The position numbers and the translations under genes were made by a program. A DNA stretch of 19,062 nucleotides from the NCBI GenBank assembly GCA_038233555.1, contig JBBSLT010000027.1, positions 1 through 19,062 on the forward strand, in the 5' to 3' direction. The first letter of the stretch is position 1, and every line of letters starts with the position of its first letter. The DNA comes from JADDRA01 sp038233555 (GTDB lineage Bacteria > Actinomycetota > Acidimicrobiia > Acidimicrobiales > CADCSY01). Shown here in pieces: positions 1 through 6,525 of the stretch. Under the pieces are notes generated by a model. The model searched no databases and was not told the origin of the DNA. It saw only the letters and a program-made list of their open reading frames with translations.

Positions 1-201
1 CCCGTATGGGACCTGCGTGAGAGCCACACCCTCGACGACGTCTGGAGAGCGACACCTTCATCGAAGGCCCGGCTGACATGGTGGCCATACTTTTCCGAGA
101 TGGCCGATCTTCCCCAGGTCAACTCCTACCGCCAGAACCTGTTCGAGGTCACGGGCACATCACCAGACCGTGATCTCCCTCGGGTGGGGGTGGTCACGTA
201 G
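1..201 (+). CDS. C-terminal part of an unrecognised protein (partial, doubtful)
   Basis: An open frame enters from the left edge and ends at the TAG at 199-201, giving 66 residues. It is the only plus-strand frame open at the edge. Third positions are mostly G or C, as in the real genes here, and the product has ordinary composition with several Trp and Tyr (for example WWPYFSEM). I do not recognise the family. Its last 42 bases overlap the 3' end of the convergent vapC gene, which is unusual for two intact genes, so it could be a gene tail truncated by rearrangement or a chance frame. The neighbouring toxin-antitoxin pair and ATPase remnant make decayed accessory DNA plausible. Confidence 0.3.
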   Translation, partial: PVWDLRESHTLDDVWRATPSSKARLTWWPYFSEMADLPQVNSYRQNLFEVTGTSPDRDLPRVGVVT

Positions 202-561
202 CCGTCGATCCTTGGTGACACACTGCCAGCCGTACTCGACGGCGGTCGCGTAGATCAGCCGGTCGGCCGGATCGCCGGGGAAGGACGAGGGCAGTGACGC
301 TGCCGTGCGCGCCAGTGCCGGCGTGATCCCGACCGTGCGGACATCCGCAGCCAACGTCGCCAGCCAGGTCGCCAGCGGGACGGCGATCGTGATCCGTTCG
401 TGGGTCGCGAGCCACGCCAGCTCGTACCAGGTGACTCCGGCAACGGCGAGCTCGTCGGCGCTGGTGACGGCAGCCGCGGCGACGGTGCTCAGCCGTTCCG
501 GCTCGGCGGACCACCAGTGCACGACGTGGCTGTCGAGCAAGATCGTCACCCTGCGTTCCAT
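160..561 (-). CDS. vapC: VapC-type PIN-domain ribonuclease toxin
   Basis: This 133-residue protein has the length and layout of a PIN-domain toxin, the RNase half of a VapBC system. The acidic metal-binding residues are visible: D10 in the first strand (ILLDSH), E47 (TWYELAW), D100 in the diagnostic DPADRLIYATA motif, and D118 in VTKDRRL. All four positions are kept, so the toxin looks potentially active. VapC proteins cleave RNA, often tRNA, when not bound by their antitoxin; the specific target cannot be read from sequence. The ATG at 559-561 lies inside the 3' end of the upstream antitoxin gene (16-base overlap), so translation is coupled and the pair forms one operon. Confidence 0.88.
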   Translation of the reverse strand: MERRVTILLDSHVVHWWSAEPERLSTVAAAAVTSADELAVAGVTWYELAWLATHERITIAVPLATWLATLAADVRTVGITPALARTAASLPSSFPGDPADRLIYATAVEYGWQCVTKDRRLRDHPHPREITVW

Positions 562-773
562 GACTCGCCGGTCGAGAACAGCTCCTCATCGGCCGCGGCG
601 CTGCACGCCATCCCGGCTGCCCGGCCACGCAGCGCATGGGGACCGGTGGCGGGCACGAGCCGCGCCACCACCCGGCCGTGCTTGGTGATCTCGATCTCCT
701 CCCCGCCGGCAACGGCGTCGAGCAGGGCGAGGATACGAGCCTTCACCTCCGTAGCGGTCAGTATGATGGCCAC
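546..773 (-). CDS. vapB: VapB/Phd-type antitoxin
   Basis: This 75-residue protein starts with GTG at 771-773. Residues 5-42 match the Phd/YefM-type DNA-binding domain: a short strand, TATEVKARILALLDAV, then EIEITKHGRVVARLVP. The C-terminal part (ADEELFSTGESWNAG) has the look of the disordered toxin-binding tail of such antitoxins. It overlaps vapC by 16 bases and is the first gene of the pair. Proteins of this kind neutralise the cognate PIN toxin and usually repress their own promoter; an imperfect palindrome lies just upstream of the start. The spacing to that palindrome is short, so the message is probably nearly leaderless. The name VapB is used because of the partner; the fold itself is Phd-like. 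Confidence 0.85.
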   Translation of the reverse strand: MAIILTATEVKARILALLDAVAGGEEIEITKHGRVVARLVPATGPHALRGRAAGMACSAAADEELFSTGESWNAG

Positions 774-778
774 CCGGT

Positions 779-793
779 CAGTTTACTAGTCTG
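779..793 (-). promoter_or_regulatory. Candidate autoregulatory operator of vapBC
   Basis: Reading the minus strand, an imperfect palindrome (CAGACTAGTAAACTG; 5 of 7 arm positions pair) sits 5 bases upstream of the vapB GTG, around a perfect ACTAGT core. It is the only AT-richer patch before the antitoxin gene. Antitoxins of the Phd family typically bind such sites to repress their own operon. The assignment rests on position and symmetry only. Confidence 0.25.
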
Positions 794-1128
794 TAGAGCC
801 CTCGGCTCGTCCCTCGTGCTCAGCCTCATCGAGGCCCGTGACGAGGAGCTCGGCGGCCGGCACCACTGCGATGCGCTCGGCCAGGGGGAAGAGGGCGGTC
901 CCGGCGTGGGCGACGACGATACGGTCGAGCTCGAGGTCGTCGACGGCGATGCGCATCGACGGGGTCGGTGACGGTCGGTCGGTCCGCTTGACCTCGACCC
1001 CCACTCGCTGCCCGCCCGTCGTCACCACGAGGCCGATCTCGGCGCCGCCGTGGGTGGTCGATGGTGGTGACCCGTCCGGCCAGAGACTCCGCCGACAACC
1101 CGACCAGGTCGGGTGAGGAGTGCTGTTC
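786..1128 (-). pseudogene. Remnant of an AAA_14/DUF4143 ATPase with an internal deletion
   Basis: Two pieces of one protein family are visible in different minus-strand frames. The first (about 1128-1065) encodes SSPDLVGLSAESLAGRV, resembling the segment near the end of the AAA_14 domain of DUF4143 ATPases (typically SPDLLRQSSESLAGR). The second (about 1060 to the stop at 786) encodes THGGAEIGLVV, GVEVKR, SMRIAVDDLELDRIVV and PLAERIAVVPAAELL, which matches the C-terminal DUF4143 nuclease-like region. Everything between them, normally well over 100 residues, is missing, and they join with a frame change near 1060. The usual Asp of GAEIDLVV is Gly here. A TAG precedes the first piece in its own frame, and there is no Walker A region. 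The gene is therefore dead. The family match is from memory of its motifs. Confidence 0.6.
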
Positions 1129-1251
1129 AATCTTCTAGGTGGCGATACGGCAACGGACGACGCTGCGCACACCGGCCGCGGATCGCCTGGTTGGATGAAA
1201 GTGAGTACTATTCTGCGAACCAGTACCAAGATCGATTTGACAGGAGGTCCG
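1129..1251 (+). promoter_or_regulatory. znuA upstream region with weak promoter candidate
   Basis: This stretch holds no gene. A possible -10 hexamer TACTAT lies at 1206-1211, with no good -35 at normal spacing. Around it, GTACT and AGTAC form a 5-bp inverted repeat separated by 12 bases (1205-1228). A strong ribosome binding site AGGAGGT at 1242-1248 fixes the znuA start. Zinc uptake operons are normally repressed by Zur, but I see no convincing match to known Zur boxes, so the operator remains unidentified. Confidence 0.3.
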
Positions 1252-2214
1252 ATGCATCGCCTCGTTGCGCTCCTAGCCCCCATGCCCTTGCTCATCGCCG
1301 CCTGTGGTGAGAGCGGGACCGCAGCCTCTGAAGATGTCTCGGCGGTGGCGGCGGTCTATCCGCTCGCCTGGATCGCCGAACAGGTGGCGCCCGACGCCGA
1401 GGTAGCCTTGCTGAGCGCCGGAGGTCTCGAGGCTCACGATCTCGAGATCACCCCCGATCAGCGCAAGCGCATCGAGACCTCCGAGGTCGTGCTGTTCGTC
1501 GGCGACATCGGGTATCAGCCGCAGGTCGAGGACGCCGTGGTTGTCGCCGATGGCGAGGTGGTGTCGCTGGCTGAGGTGGCCGGGGCCAACCGGCTGCTGG
1601 AGCCCACCGAGGATGCTCACGAAGATGAGGAGGCCGAGGCCGAGATCACCGAGGGGGAGGTCGAGGATGATGACGCCGGCGAGGAGGAGGCGACCGTCGA
1701 TGCCCACATATGGTTCGATCCGGCGGTCATGGCCGACGCTGCCTCTCGCACCGGTGACGCCTTCGCCGCCGCTGACCCCGACAACGCCGAGATCTACCAG
1801 GGCAACGCCGAGGAGCTTCGCAGCCAATTCACCGCCTTGGAGGGCGAGCTGGGCGAGATCCTGGGTGGGGACTGTCGTCACGACGAGGCCATCGTCAGCC
1901 ACCAGGCCTACGGGTACCTGCTGGCGCCCTTCGGCGTCGCTCAGCACGGGGTGACCGGCATCAACCCTGAGGCCGGCGCTTCCAGCAGGGAGCTGGGGGA
2001 GCTGGTGAACGAGATCCGTGCCGATGGCGTCGAGCATGTGCTCACCGAGCCTGTTGAGGGCCGGGAGGGAGCCGAGACCGTGGCCCGGGAGGCCGGCGTC
2101 GAGCTGTTGGAAATCTTTCCCCTCGATGCGGTGACCGATGACCAGGCCGAGGCGGGGTTCATCGCTCTGGTCAGCGAGCAGGCCGAGCAGTTCGCCGTTG
2201 CCCTGGGCTGCTGA
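1252..2214 (+). CDS. znuA: Zinc ABC transporter substrate-binding lipoprotein ZnuA-like
   Basis: This 320-residue cluster A-I metal-binding protein captures the metal (probably zinc) outside the membrane and hands it to the ZnuBC permease. The ATG at 1252 follows AGGAGGT by 3 bases. Residues 1-17 are a signal sequence ending in a lipobox (LLIAAC, Cys18), so it is membrane-anchored. The expected ligands are present: H62 (GLEAHDLE), H152 (DAHIWFDP), H217 (VSHQAYGYLLAPFG) and an acid near D292 (FPLDAV). The loop between the first and second ligands, His-rich in most ZnuA proteins, is instead a run of Glu and Asp (about 118-149) with a single His. The gene is followed 7 bases later by znuC. Manganese is an alternative substrate, but three His plus one acid favours zinc. 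Confidence 0.88.
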   Translation: MHRLVALLAPMPLLIAACGESGTAASEDVSAVAAVYPLAWIAEQVAPDAEVALLSAGGLEAHDLEITPDQRKRIETSEVVLFVGDIGYQPQVEDAVVVADGEVVSLAEVAGANRLLEPTEDAHEDEEAEAEITEGEVEDDDAGEEEATVDAHIWFDPAVMADAASRTGDAFAAADPDNAEIYQGNAEELRSQFTALEGELGEILGGDCRHDEAIVSHQAYGYLLAPFGVAQHGVTGINPEAGASSRELGELVNEIRADGVEHVLTEPVEGREGAETVAREAGVELLEIFPLDAVTDDQAEAGFIALVSEQAEQFAVALGC

Positions 2215-2221
2215 GGCGAAG

Positions 2222-2935
2222 GTGACGAGTTCTGGGCTGACCCCGCTCGACTTCGATGCGGTGAGCTTTGCCTACGGCCGGGCCCCGGTGCTCAGCGACG
2301 TGTCGCTTTCGGTGCACCAGGGTGAGTTCGTGGCGGTGGTCGGCTCCAACGGCTCGGGGAAGACCACACTCATGAAGCTGGGCTTGGGATTGCTCGAGCC
2401 CTCCGCTGGCCGTGTTCGGTTGTTCGGCCACGATGTGGCCTCGTTCCGCCAGTGGTGGCAGCTGGGCTACGTCCCCCAGCGGGCGGCGGCCTCGTCGGCG
2501 TTGCCGGTCAGCGTCGAGGAGGTGGTGGTCTCCGGCCTGGCGGCCCGTAGTCGCCTCTTCCGCCGACGCCCGCCCGAGGTGGTGGCCCGCATCGACCATG
2601 TCGTCGACCTGCTGGGACTCGATCGCGTCCGACGCACCCGCATGTCGGAGCTGTCCGGGGGCCAGCAACAGCGGGCGCTCATTGCCCGGGCGTTGGTGAG
2701 CGGCCCGAAGCTCCTCGTGCTCGACGAGCCCACCACCGGGGTCGACGGCGAGGCCCGCTCGGTATTGCGGGAGTCGCTTCAGCATCTGGTCGAGGTGGAG
2801 GGAATGGCGGTGGTCTACGTCAGCCATGACCCGGAAGGGTTCTCGGGACTGGCTCAGCGGGTGGTCGAAGTCGTCGACGGGCGGATCGTGACGCAAGATG
2901 AACGGCCAACATCGCATCAGGTAGCGGCCGGTTGA
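2222..2935 (+). CDS. znuC: Zinc ABC transporter ATP-binding protein ZnuC-like
   Basis: This 237-residue ATPase powers metal import with ZnuB. In order it shows Walker A GSNGSGKTT (41-49), the Q-loop in YVPQ (Q86), the signature LSGGQ (144-148), Walker B LLVLDEP (about 164-170) and the H-loop VSHD (H202). The frame is open further upstream into znuA, but GTG at 2222 gives the usual length and places the first strand (LDFDAVSFAYG) right after the start; the ribosome binding site is weak, as expected for a gene reached 7 bases after the znuA stop. Its TGA overlaps the znuB start codon. Confidence 0.88.
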   Translation: MTSSGLTPLDFDAVSFAYGRAPVLSDVSLSVHQGEFVAVVGSNGSGKTTLMKLGLGLLEPSAGRVRLFGHDVASFRQWWQLGYVPQRAAASSALPVSVEEVVVSGLAARSRLFRRRPPEVVARIDHVVDLLGLDRVRRTRMSELSGGQQQRALIARALVSGPKLLVLDEPTTGVDGEARSVLRESLQHLVEVEGMAVVYVSHDPEGFSGLAQRVVEVVDGRIVTQDERPTSHQVAAG

Positions 2936-3750
2936 ACCCCTTCGAGTTCGAGTTCATGCAGCGGGCCTTCGTGGCCTGCGTCGCCATCGCTGCCGTCGCC
3001 CCGTTGGTGGGTAGCTTCATCGTGCAGCGAGGCCAGTCGTTGGTGGGCGACGGCATGGGCCACGTCGCCTTCGCTGGCGTCGGCCTCGCCTTCCTGGTGG
3101 GGGCCGAGCCGGTCTTGGGAGCGCTCGCCTTCACCGCGTTGGCCGGGTTGCTCCTCGTGCGCATGGGTCGGGCCGGACTGGCCGGAGACCTGGCCATTGC
3201 GCTGATATTCTACGGAGGCATCGCCGTGGGCTACCTGTTCTCGTCGCAGGCCAATGCCGGCCAGACACAGCTCGTCGGCCTGCTCTTTGGCAGTCCGCTC
3301 AACCTCACCTGGCCCGAGGTCTGGGTGATCGTGGGCTTGGCCGTCGTCGTGTTGCTGCTCACCGTGGTCCTGTACCCGAAGCTGGTGGCCATGGCCTTCG
3401 ACGAGCAGGCCGCCCGGGTGGCCGGTGTCCCCACCGACCGCATGGTGATGGCCCTCACCCTGATGGTGGCACTGGTGGTGGTGGGAGGCATGTCGTCGAT
3501 CGGGCTGTTGCTGATCTCGGCCATGATGGTGGTGCCCGTGGCGGCGGCCGCCCAACTGGCGTCGAGCTATCGAGGAGCGCTGGTGCTGGCGTCGGCCATC
3601 GGTGGCGCCAGCGCCGTCGTGGGCCTGCTGGCTTCCTACTACCTCAACTATGCCCCGGGCTCGGCCATCGTGTTGGTGGCTATCGCCGGCTACATAGCGA
3701 CCACGGCATGGCGGGCCCTGGCCCACACGGCGGCAGCGTCATCTGGGTGA
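2932..3750 (+). CDS. znuB: Zinc ABC transporter permease ZnuB-like
   Basis: This 272-residue integral membrane protein belongs to the ABC-3 permease family and forms the channel of the Znu importer. It starts with TTG in a TTGA overlap with the znuC stop, which gives the family-typical N-terminus MNPFEFEFMQRAFVA. The conserved segment GQSLVGDGMGHVAFAGVGLAFLVG (around residues 34-57), numerous hydrophobic helices and the late MSSIGLLLISAMMVVPVAAA stretch are all characteristic. An ATG at 2956 is possible but would remove conserved residues. It closes the three-gene operon and converges with the following minus-strand gene. TGAGCA/TGCTCA, each arm containing one of the two stop codons, can pair across the 25-base gap. 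Confidence 0.88.
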   Translation: MNPFEFEFMQRAFVACVAIAAVAPLVGSFIVQRGQSLVGDGMGHVAFAGVGLAFLVGAEPVLGALAFTALAGLLLVRMGRAGLAGDLAIALIFYGGIAVGYLFSSQANAGQTQLVGLLFGSPLNLTWPEVWVIVGLAVVVLLLTVVLYPKLVAMAFDEQAARVAGVPTDRMVMALTLMVALVVVGGMSSIGLLLISAMMVVPVAAAAQLASSYRGALVLASAIGGASAVVGLLASYYLNYAPGSAIVLVAIAGYIATTAWRALAHTAAASSG

Positions 3751-3775
3751 GCAACCTTGCTGACGGCGAACGTGC

Positions 3776-4270
3776 TCAGCGGTGCGGGAGCTTCCCCGCA
3801 TCAGGATCCCACTCGTCCCAGGGCGTGGGTTCGACACCGTCGATCTGGGCTACGAACTCGCCCAGGAACCAACGCCGCAGGGCAACTATGTCGGGACGGG
3901 TGGCCAGGGTGAGCAGTTGGTCGCCACGCCGGCAGTACTCGTCGGCTTCGTCGAGGAGCGCTCCGAGGGAGATGCACCCTGCCTTGGCGGTCGGCGGGAT
4001 CTGGTACTGGAGGTCGATGGTGGTGTCGTTGCGCTCGAGGGCGGCGACGAGGTTGTCTTGAGGCTCTGCGCTGAAGGCGGCGAAGACAGCGTTGAGCTGG
4101 TCCACGAGGCGGAGCAGGCGAACGGGGACAGCGGTATCGTCGAGCGACAAGCTGTTCTGGATAAGGGCGAACTCTCGCTGCAGCTCGTCTTGGTGCTCGG
4201 AGGCTTCTCGGTAAAGTCCGAGAGGCAGGCGCAGCAGCCGCACGGTGACCACCTCGGTCGACGGCGTCAT
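3776..4270 (-). CDS. Unknown protein coupled to an anti-sigma factor kinase
   Basis: This 164-residue protein has no signal sequence or membrane helix. It opens with VRLLRLPLGLYREASEHQDELQREFALIQ, a largely alpha-helical stretch, and later has LDEADEYCRRGDQLLTLATRPDIVALRRWFLGEFVAQI. I recall similar proteins beside RsbW-like ATPases in actinobacteria, but I cannot name a family. Its ATG overlaps the TGA of the upstream anti-sigma gene (ATGA, 4267-4270), so both are made from one message and probably act together. It lacks the STAS fold signature expected of a classical anti-anti-sigma factor. A role as an alternative partner or effector of the kinase is an inference from coupling only. Confidence 0.75.
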   Translation of the reverse strand: MTPSTEVVTVRLLRLPLGLYREASEHQDELQREFALIQNSLSLDDTAVPVRLLRLVDQLNAVFAAFSAEPQDNLVAALERNDTTIDLQYQIPPTAKAGCISLGALLDEADEYCRRGDQLLTLATRPDIVALRRWFLGEFVAQIDGVEPTPWDEWDPDAGKLPHR

Positions 4271-4920
4271 GGCCGACTAGTCAGGGCCAGTGGACGGCCG
4301 GCTCCGTCTGAACCGGGCCTCGAGACGTCGTCCGGAGCGTCGGTTCCCGTTGGCAACCGATCCGATTCACGGTCGGACAGGTCCTCAAGCTCGTCGATGG
4401 AGAGGTCGCTGCTGATCATCGGAGCGAAGGTCACCGACCGCTCGTCCAGCTCGAACCAGACGACCTTTCCGCCGGGCGTGGGTTCTGCACCCCAGGTCCG
4501 GGCGAGGTCCTCGAGCAGACCGAGGCCCCGGCCGGTGGTGGCAGTGACCGAGTAGTGCTTGCGAATCGGGAGCCGGTGGTCGCGATCGTGCACCTCGATG
4601 CGCACACGTCCCTTAGGCCGGCGAACGACGACGTCGAGATCGGTACCGGCATGAAGCACCACGTTGGCCACCAGCTCGCTGGCTAAGAGCGTGGCCGCGT
4701 CTTCGAGCGCCTCCACGCCCCACGCCGCCAATGTGGTCGAGACGAATCGGCGTGCTGCTCCCGCGCTGGACCCCTCGGCCCCAAAATGGGCCACCTCCAC
4801 CTGGTCTCCACCGACGCTCACGCTCGTCTCGACCCCCGTATACGGATTCGTCACGTTCCCGGCGAGGGTACCCACGCGCGGCAGTTTCGGTTCAGTTGCT
4901 TCGTGTGCCAAGGCCGGCAC
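4267..4920 (-). CDS. RsbW/SpoIIAB-like anti-sigma factor serine kinase
   Basis: This protein of up to 217 residues carries a GHKL-type ATPase (HATPase_c_2). The N box is LLASELVANVVLHAG (Glu and Asn kept), the G1 box IEVHDRDHRLP (Asp kept), and the G2 box TGRGLGLLEDLA. Family members bind a sigma factor or phosphorylate an anti-anti-sigma antagonist. Around the domain there is a 40-residue N-terminal extension and an acidic C-terminal tail of about 60 residues (ISSDLSIDELEDLSDRE). The start is uncertain: GTG at 4918-4920 has no ribosome binding site and leaves only 17 bases before the divergent gene, so a downstream GTG may be right, which would leave room for a promoter. No sigma factor or STAS gene is nearby. 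Confidence 0.8.
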   Translation of the reverse strand: MPALAHEATEPKLPRVGTLAGNVTNPYTGVETSVSVGGDQVEVAHFGAEGSSAGAARRFVSTTLAAWGVEALEDAATLLASELVANVVLHAGTDLDVVVRRPKGRVRIEVHDRDHRLPIRKHYSVTATTGRGLGLLEDLARTWGAEPTPGGKVVWFELDERSVTFAPMISSDLSIDELEDLSDRESDRLPTGTDAPDDVSRPGSDGAGRPLALTSRP

Positions 4921-4937
4921 GAGGGAAGGGTCCGCTC

Positions 4938-5183
4938 ATGGGATACTTTGACAAGATCAGGGACAAGGCGACGGTAGTAGCCCGTACGCGGGGCGAGTCG
5001 ATTGGGGCCACGGTCGACAAGGCCGCCACGGTGATCAATCGCCGGACGGGTGGCAAGCACACCGACAAGGTGTCGAAGTTCGCCGAGCAGGCCAAGCGCA
5101 AGGTCGACGAGTTCGGCGAGAAGCCGCCTGGCGACACCCGTGGACAAGATGACGGTTCCTCTCCGCGCGGGCCAGCACACTAG
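4938..5183 (+). CDS. Small MT0933-like (Rv0909-type) antitoxin family protein
   Basis: This 81-residue, highly charged protein starts with ATG at 4938 after GAGGGAAGG (4921-4929). The pattern MGYFDKIRDKA, then VDKAATVINRRTGGKHTDKVSKFAEQAKRKVDEF matches the MT0933-like antitoxin family, which in mycobacteria pairs with a small toxin. No toxin-like gene lies next to it here; 14 bases downstream is a glycosidase gene on the same strand. Many actinobacterial members occur alone, so the antitoxin label may not describe its function. The C-terminal 17 residues are disordered-looking (PPGDTRGQDDGSSPRG). Confidence 0.68.
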   Translation: MGYFDKIRDKATVVARTRGESIGATVDKAATVINRRTGGKHTDKVSKFAEQAKRKVDEFGEKPPGDTRGQDDGSSPRGPAH

Positions 5184-5197
5184 GCGCCACCATCGAG

Positions 5198-6469
5198 GTG
5201 ATCGGCGGCTTCGAGTCGACCTATCTGCCCCGCCACGACGTGGATGTGGCCGAGACGTCGGGCCATGTCCAGCGGTGGCGGGAGGACCTCGACCTCCTTG
5301 CCGCGTGTGGCGTGCGACGCTTGCGCTACCCCGTGCGCTGGCACCGTATCGAGCGCCAGGCCGGGGTTTTCGATTGGGCGGCCACCGACGAAGTGCTCGG
5401 GCATCTGCGCGACAACGGGATGGTCCCGATCGTCGACCTGCTCCACCACACCAGCTATCCGAGGTGGCTGAAGCGGGGCTTCGCCGACCGGCGCTTCGGC
5501 GACGCCTACCGCCGCTACATCGAGGCCTTCTGCCGTCGGTACCCATGGGTAGAGGAGTACACGCTCTGCAACGAGCCCTTCACCACCCTCTTCCTCTGCG
5601 GCCACGAGGGAATCTGGCCCCCGTACCGTCGGGGGGTGAAGGGCTTTGTGGCCCTCGCCGCCAACCTCCTGCCCGCCGTCGCCGCCGCCAGCCGGGCCTG
5701 TCGCGACCTGCTCCCCGGCGCCCGCCACGTCTACGTGGACACCTGCGAGCATGCCGGTGCCGAGAGCTCCGCTGCTCAGCGTTTCGCCGACGTGGCCAAC
5801 GACCGCCGCTTCTTCGTCCTCGACCTGTTCCTCGGAAGGCCGTTGGACCCCGACCGTCCCTTCGTCGCCCAAGTGCTGGCGGCGGGGGGGGAGGCGCTGC
5901 TCACCATGGAGGCCGGCCACGTCGACGTGGTGGGCCTCGACTACTACGCCCACAACCAGTGGCACTACCTCGACGGCACCGGCCGCGGCGTCCACCCCTC
6001 GCCCCAGCCGGTGGCGCTGGCCTCGCTCATGGCCGAGTACTGGGAGCGCTACCGCCGGCCGGTCCTACTGGGGGAGACGAACATCCGCGGCTTCGCACCC
6101 GATCGGGCCAGCTGGCTGAAGCACACCCTCGAGCAGTGTGAGCGGGCCGCCGCCGCCGGCGTACCCGTCGAGGGCTACTGCTGGTTCCCCTTCGTAGACT
6201 CCTGTGACTGGGACTCCACGTTGACCCGGGCTGCTGGCCATCTCGACCCGGTGGGGGTGTACTGGCTCGACGCCGCCCTCGACCGCCACGCTTCCTCCAT
6301 GTCGGCCGCCTATTCCATGGCCGCTCGAGGCCACCCCGCCGCCGACCTCCCTGCCTACCGCTTCCAACCCCCGGTCAACACCCAGCTCCGAGGCTGGCTC
6401 CCCCACATGTCTCACTGGCAGTGGCAGGATCCTCCCGCTAACGAGGTGACCCCCAGGGGCGCGTTGTAG
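5198..6469 (+). CDS. GH1-like (clan GH-A) TIM-barrel glycosidase
   Basis: This 423-residue protein looks like a retaining glycoside hydrolase related to family 1 beta-glucosidases. The putative acid/base is E126 in YTLCNEPF and the nucleophile E293 in VLLGETNI. Early barrel motifs (RYPVRWHRIERQAGVFDWAA, then VPIVDLLHHTSYPRWL) fit the clan, as does YCWFPFVDSCDWDS after the nucleophile. It has no signal peptide, so it should act in the cytoplasm; the substrate cannot be inferred. Classical GH1 enzymes are nearer 450-480 residues, so this is a compact relative, and dTDP-4-dehydrorhamnose-reductase-associated GH1-like proteins are another possibility. The GTG start at 5198 lies 14 bases after the preceding small gene, suggesting co-transcription. 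Confidence 0.75.
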   Translation: MIGGFESTYLPRHDVDVAETSGHVQRWREDLDLLAACGVRRLRYPVRWHRIERQAGVFDWAATDEVLGHLRDNGMVPIVDLLHHTSYPRWLKRGFADRRFGDAYRRYIEAFCRRYPWVEEYTLCNEPFTTLFLCGHEGIWPPYRRGVKGFVALAANLLPAVAAASRACRDLLPGARHVYVDTCEHAGAESSAAQRFADVANDRRFFVLDLFLGRPLDPDRPFVAQVLAAGGEALLTMEAGHVDVVGLDYYAHNQWHYLDGTGRGVHPSPQPVALASLMAEYWERYRRPVLLGETNIRGFAPDRASWLKHTLEQCERAAAAGVPVEGYCWFPFVDSCDWDSTLTRAAGHLDPVGVYWLDAALDRHASSMSAAYSMAARGHPAADLPAYRFQPPVNTQLRGWLPHMSHWQWQDPPANEVTPRGAL

Positions 6470-6473
6470 TCGG

Positions 6474-6513
6474 TCGCTTCTGCTCGACAAGGTCGCCTGA
6501 CGGAGCGAAGCGA
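6474..6513. terminator. Hairpin between convergent genes
   Basis: TCGCTTC-T-GCTC (6474-6485) pairs with GAGCGAAGCGA (6503-6513), an 11-bp stem with one bulged T and a 17-base loop. It lies exactly in the 56-base gap between the ends of the glycosidase and lipid-kinase genes, so it could end transcription from both sides. There is no U-tract, as is common in actinobacteria. Confidence 0.5.
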
Positions 6514-6525
6514 GTAAGGGCGAAT

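Noticed and set aside
1190..1230. Zur or DtxR-like operator before znuA
   Set aside because: Only a 5-bp GTACT/AGTAC repeat with a 12-base spacer is present; it does not match Zur or DtxR consensus sites I know.
1273..2037. 254-codon minus-strand frame opposite znuA
   Set aside because: It is a mirror frame of a gene with a lipobox, metal ligands and ribosome binding site; its own product has no recognisable motif.
5050..6141. Long plus-strand frame overlapping the glycosidase
   Set aside because: The product is extremely rich in Arg and Pro, as expected for an off-frame reading of a GC-rich gene.
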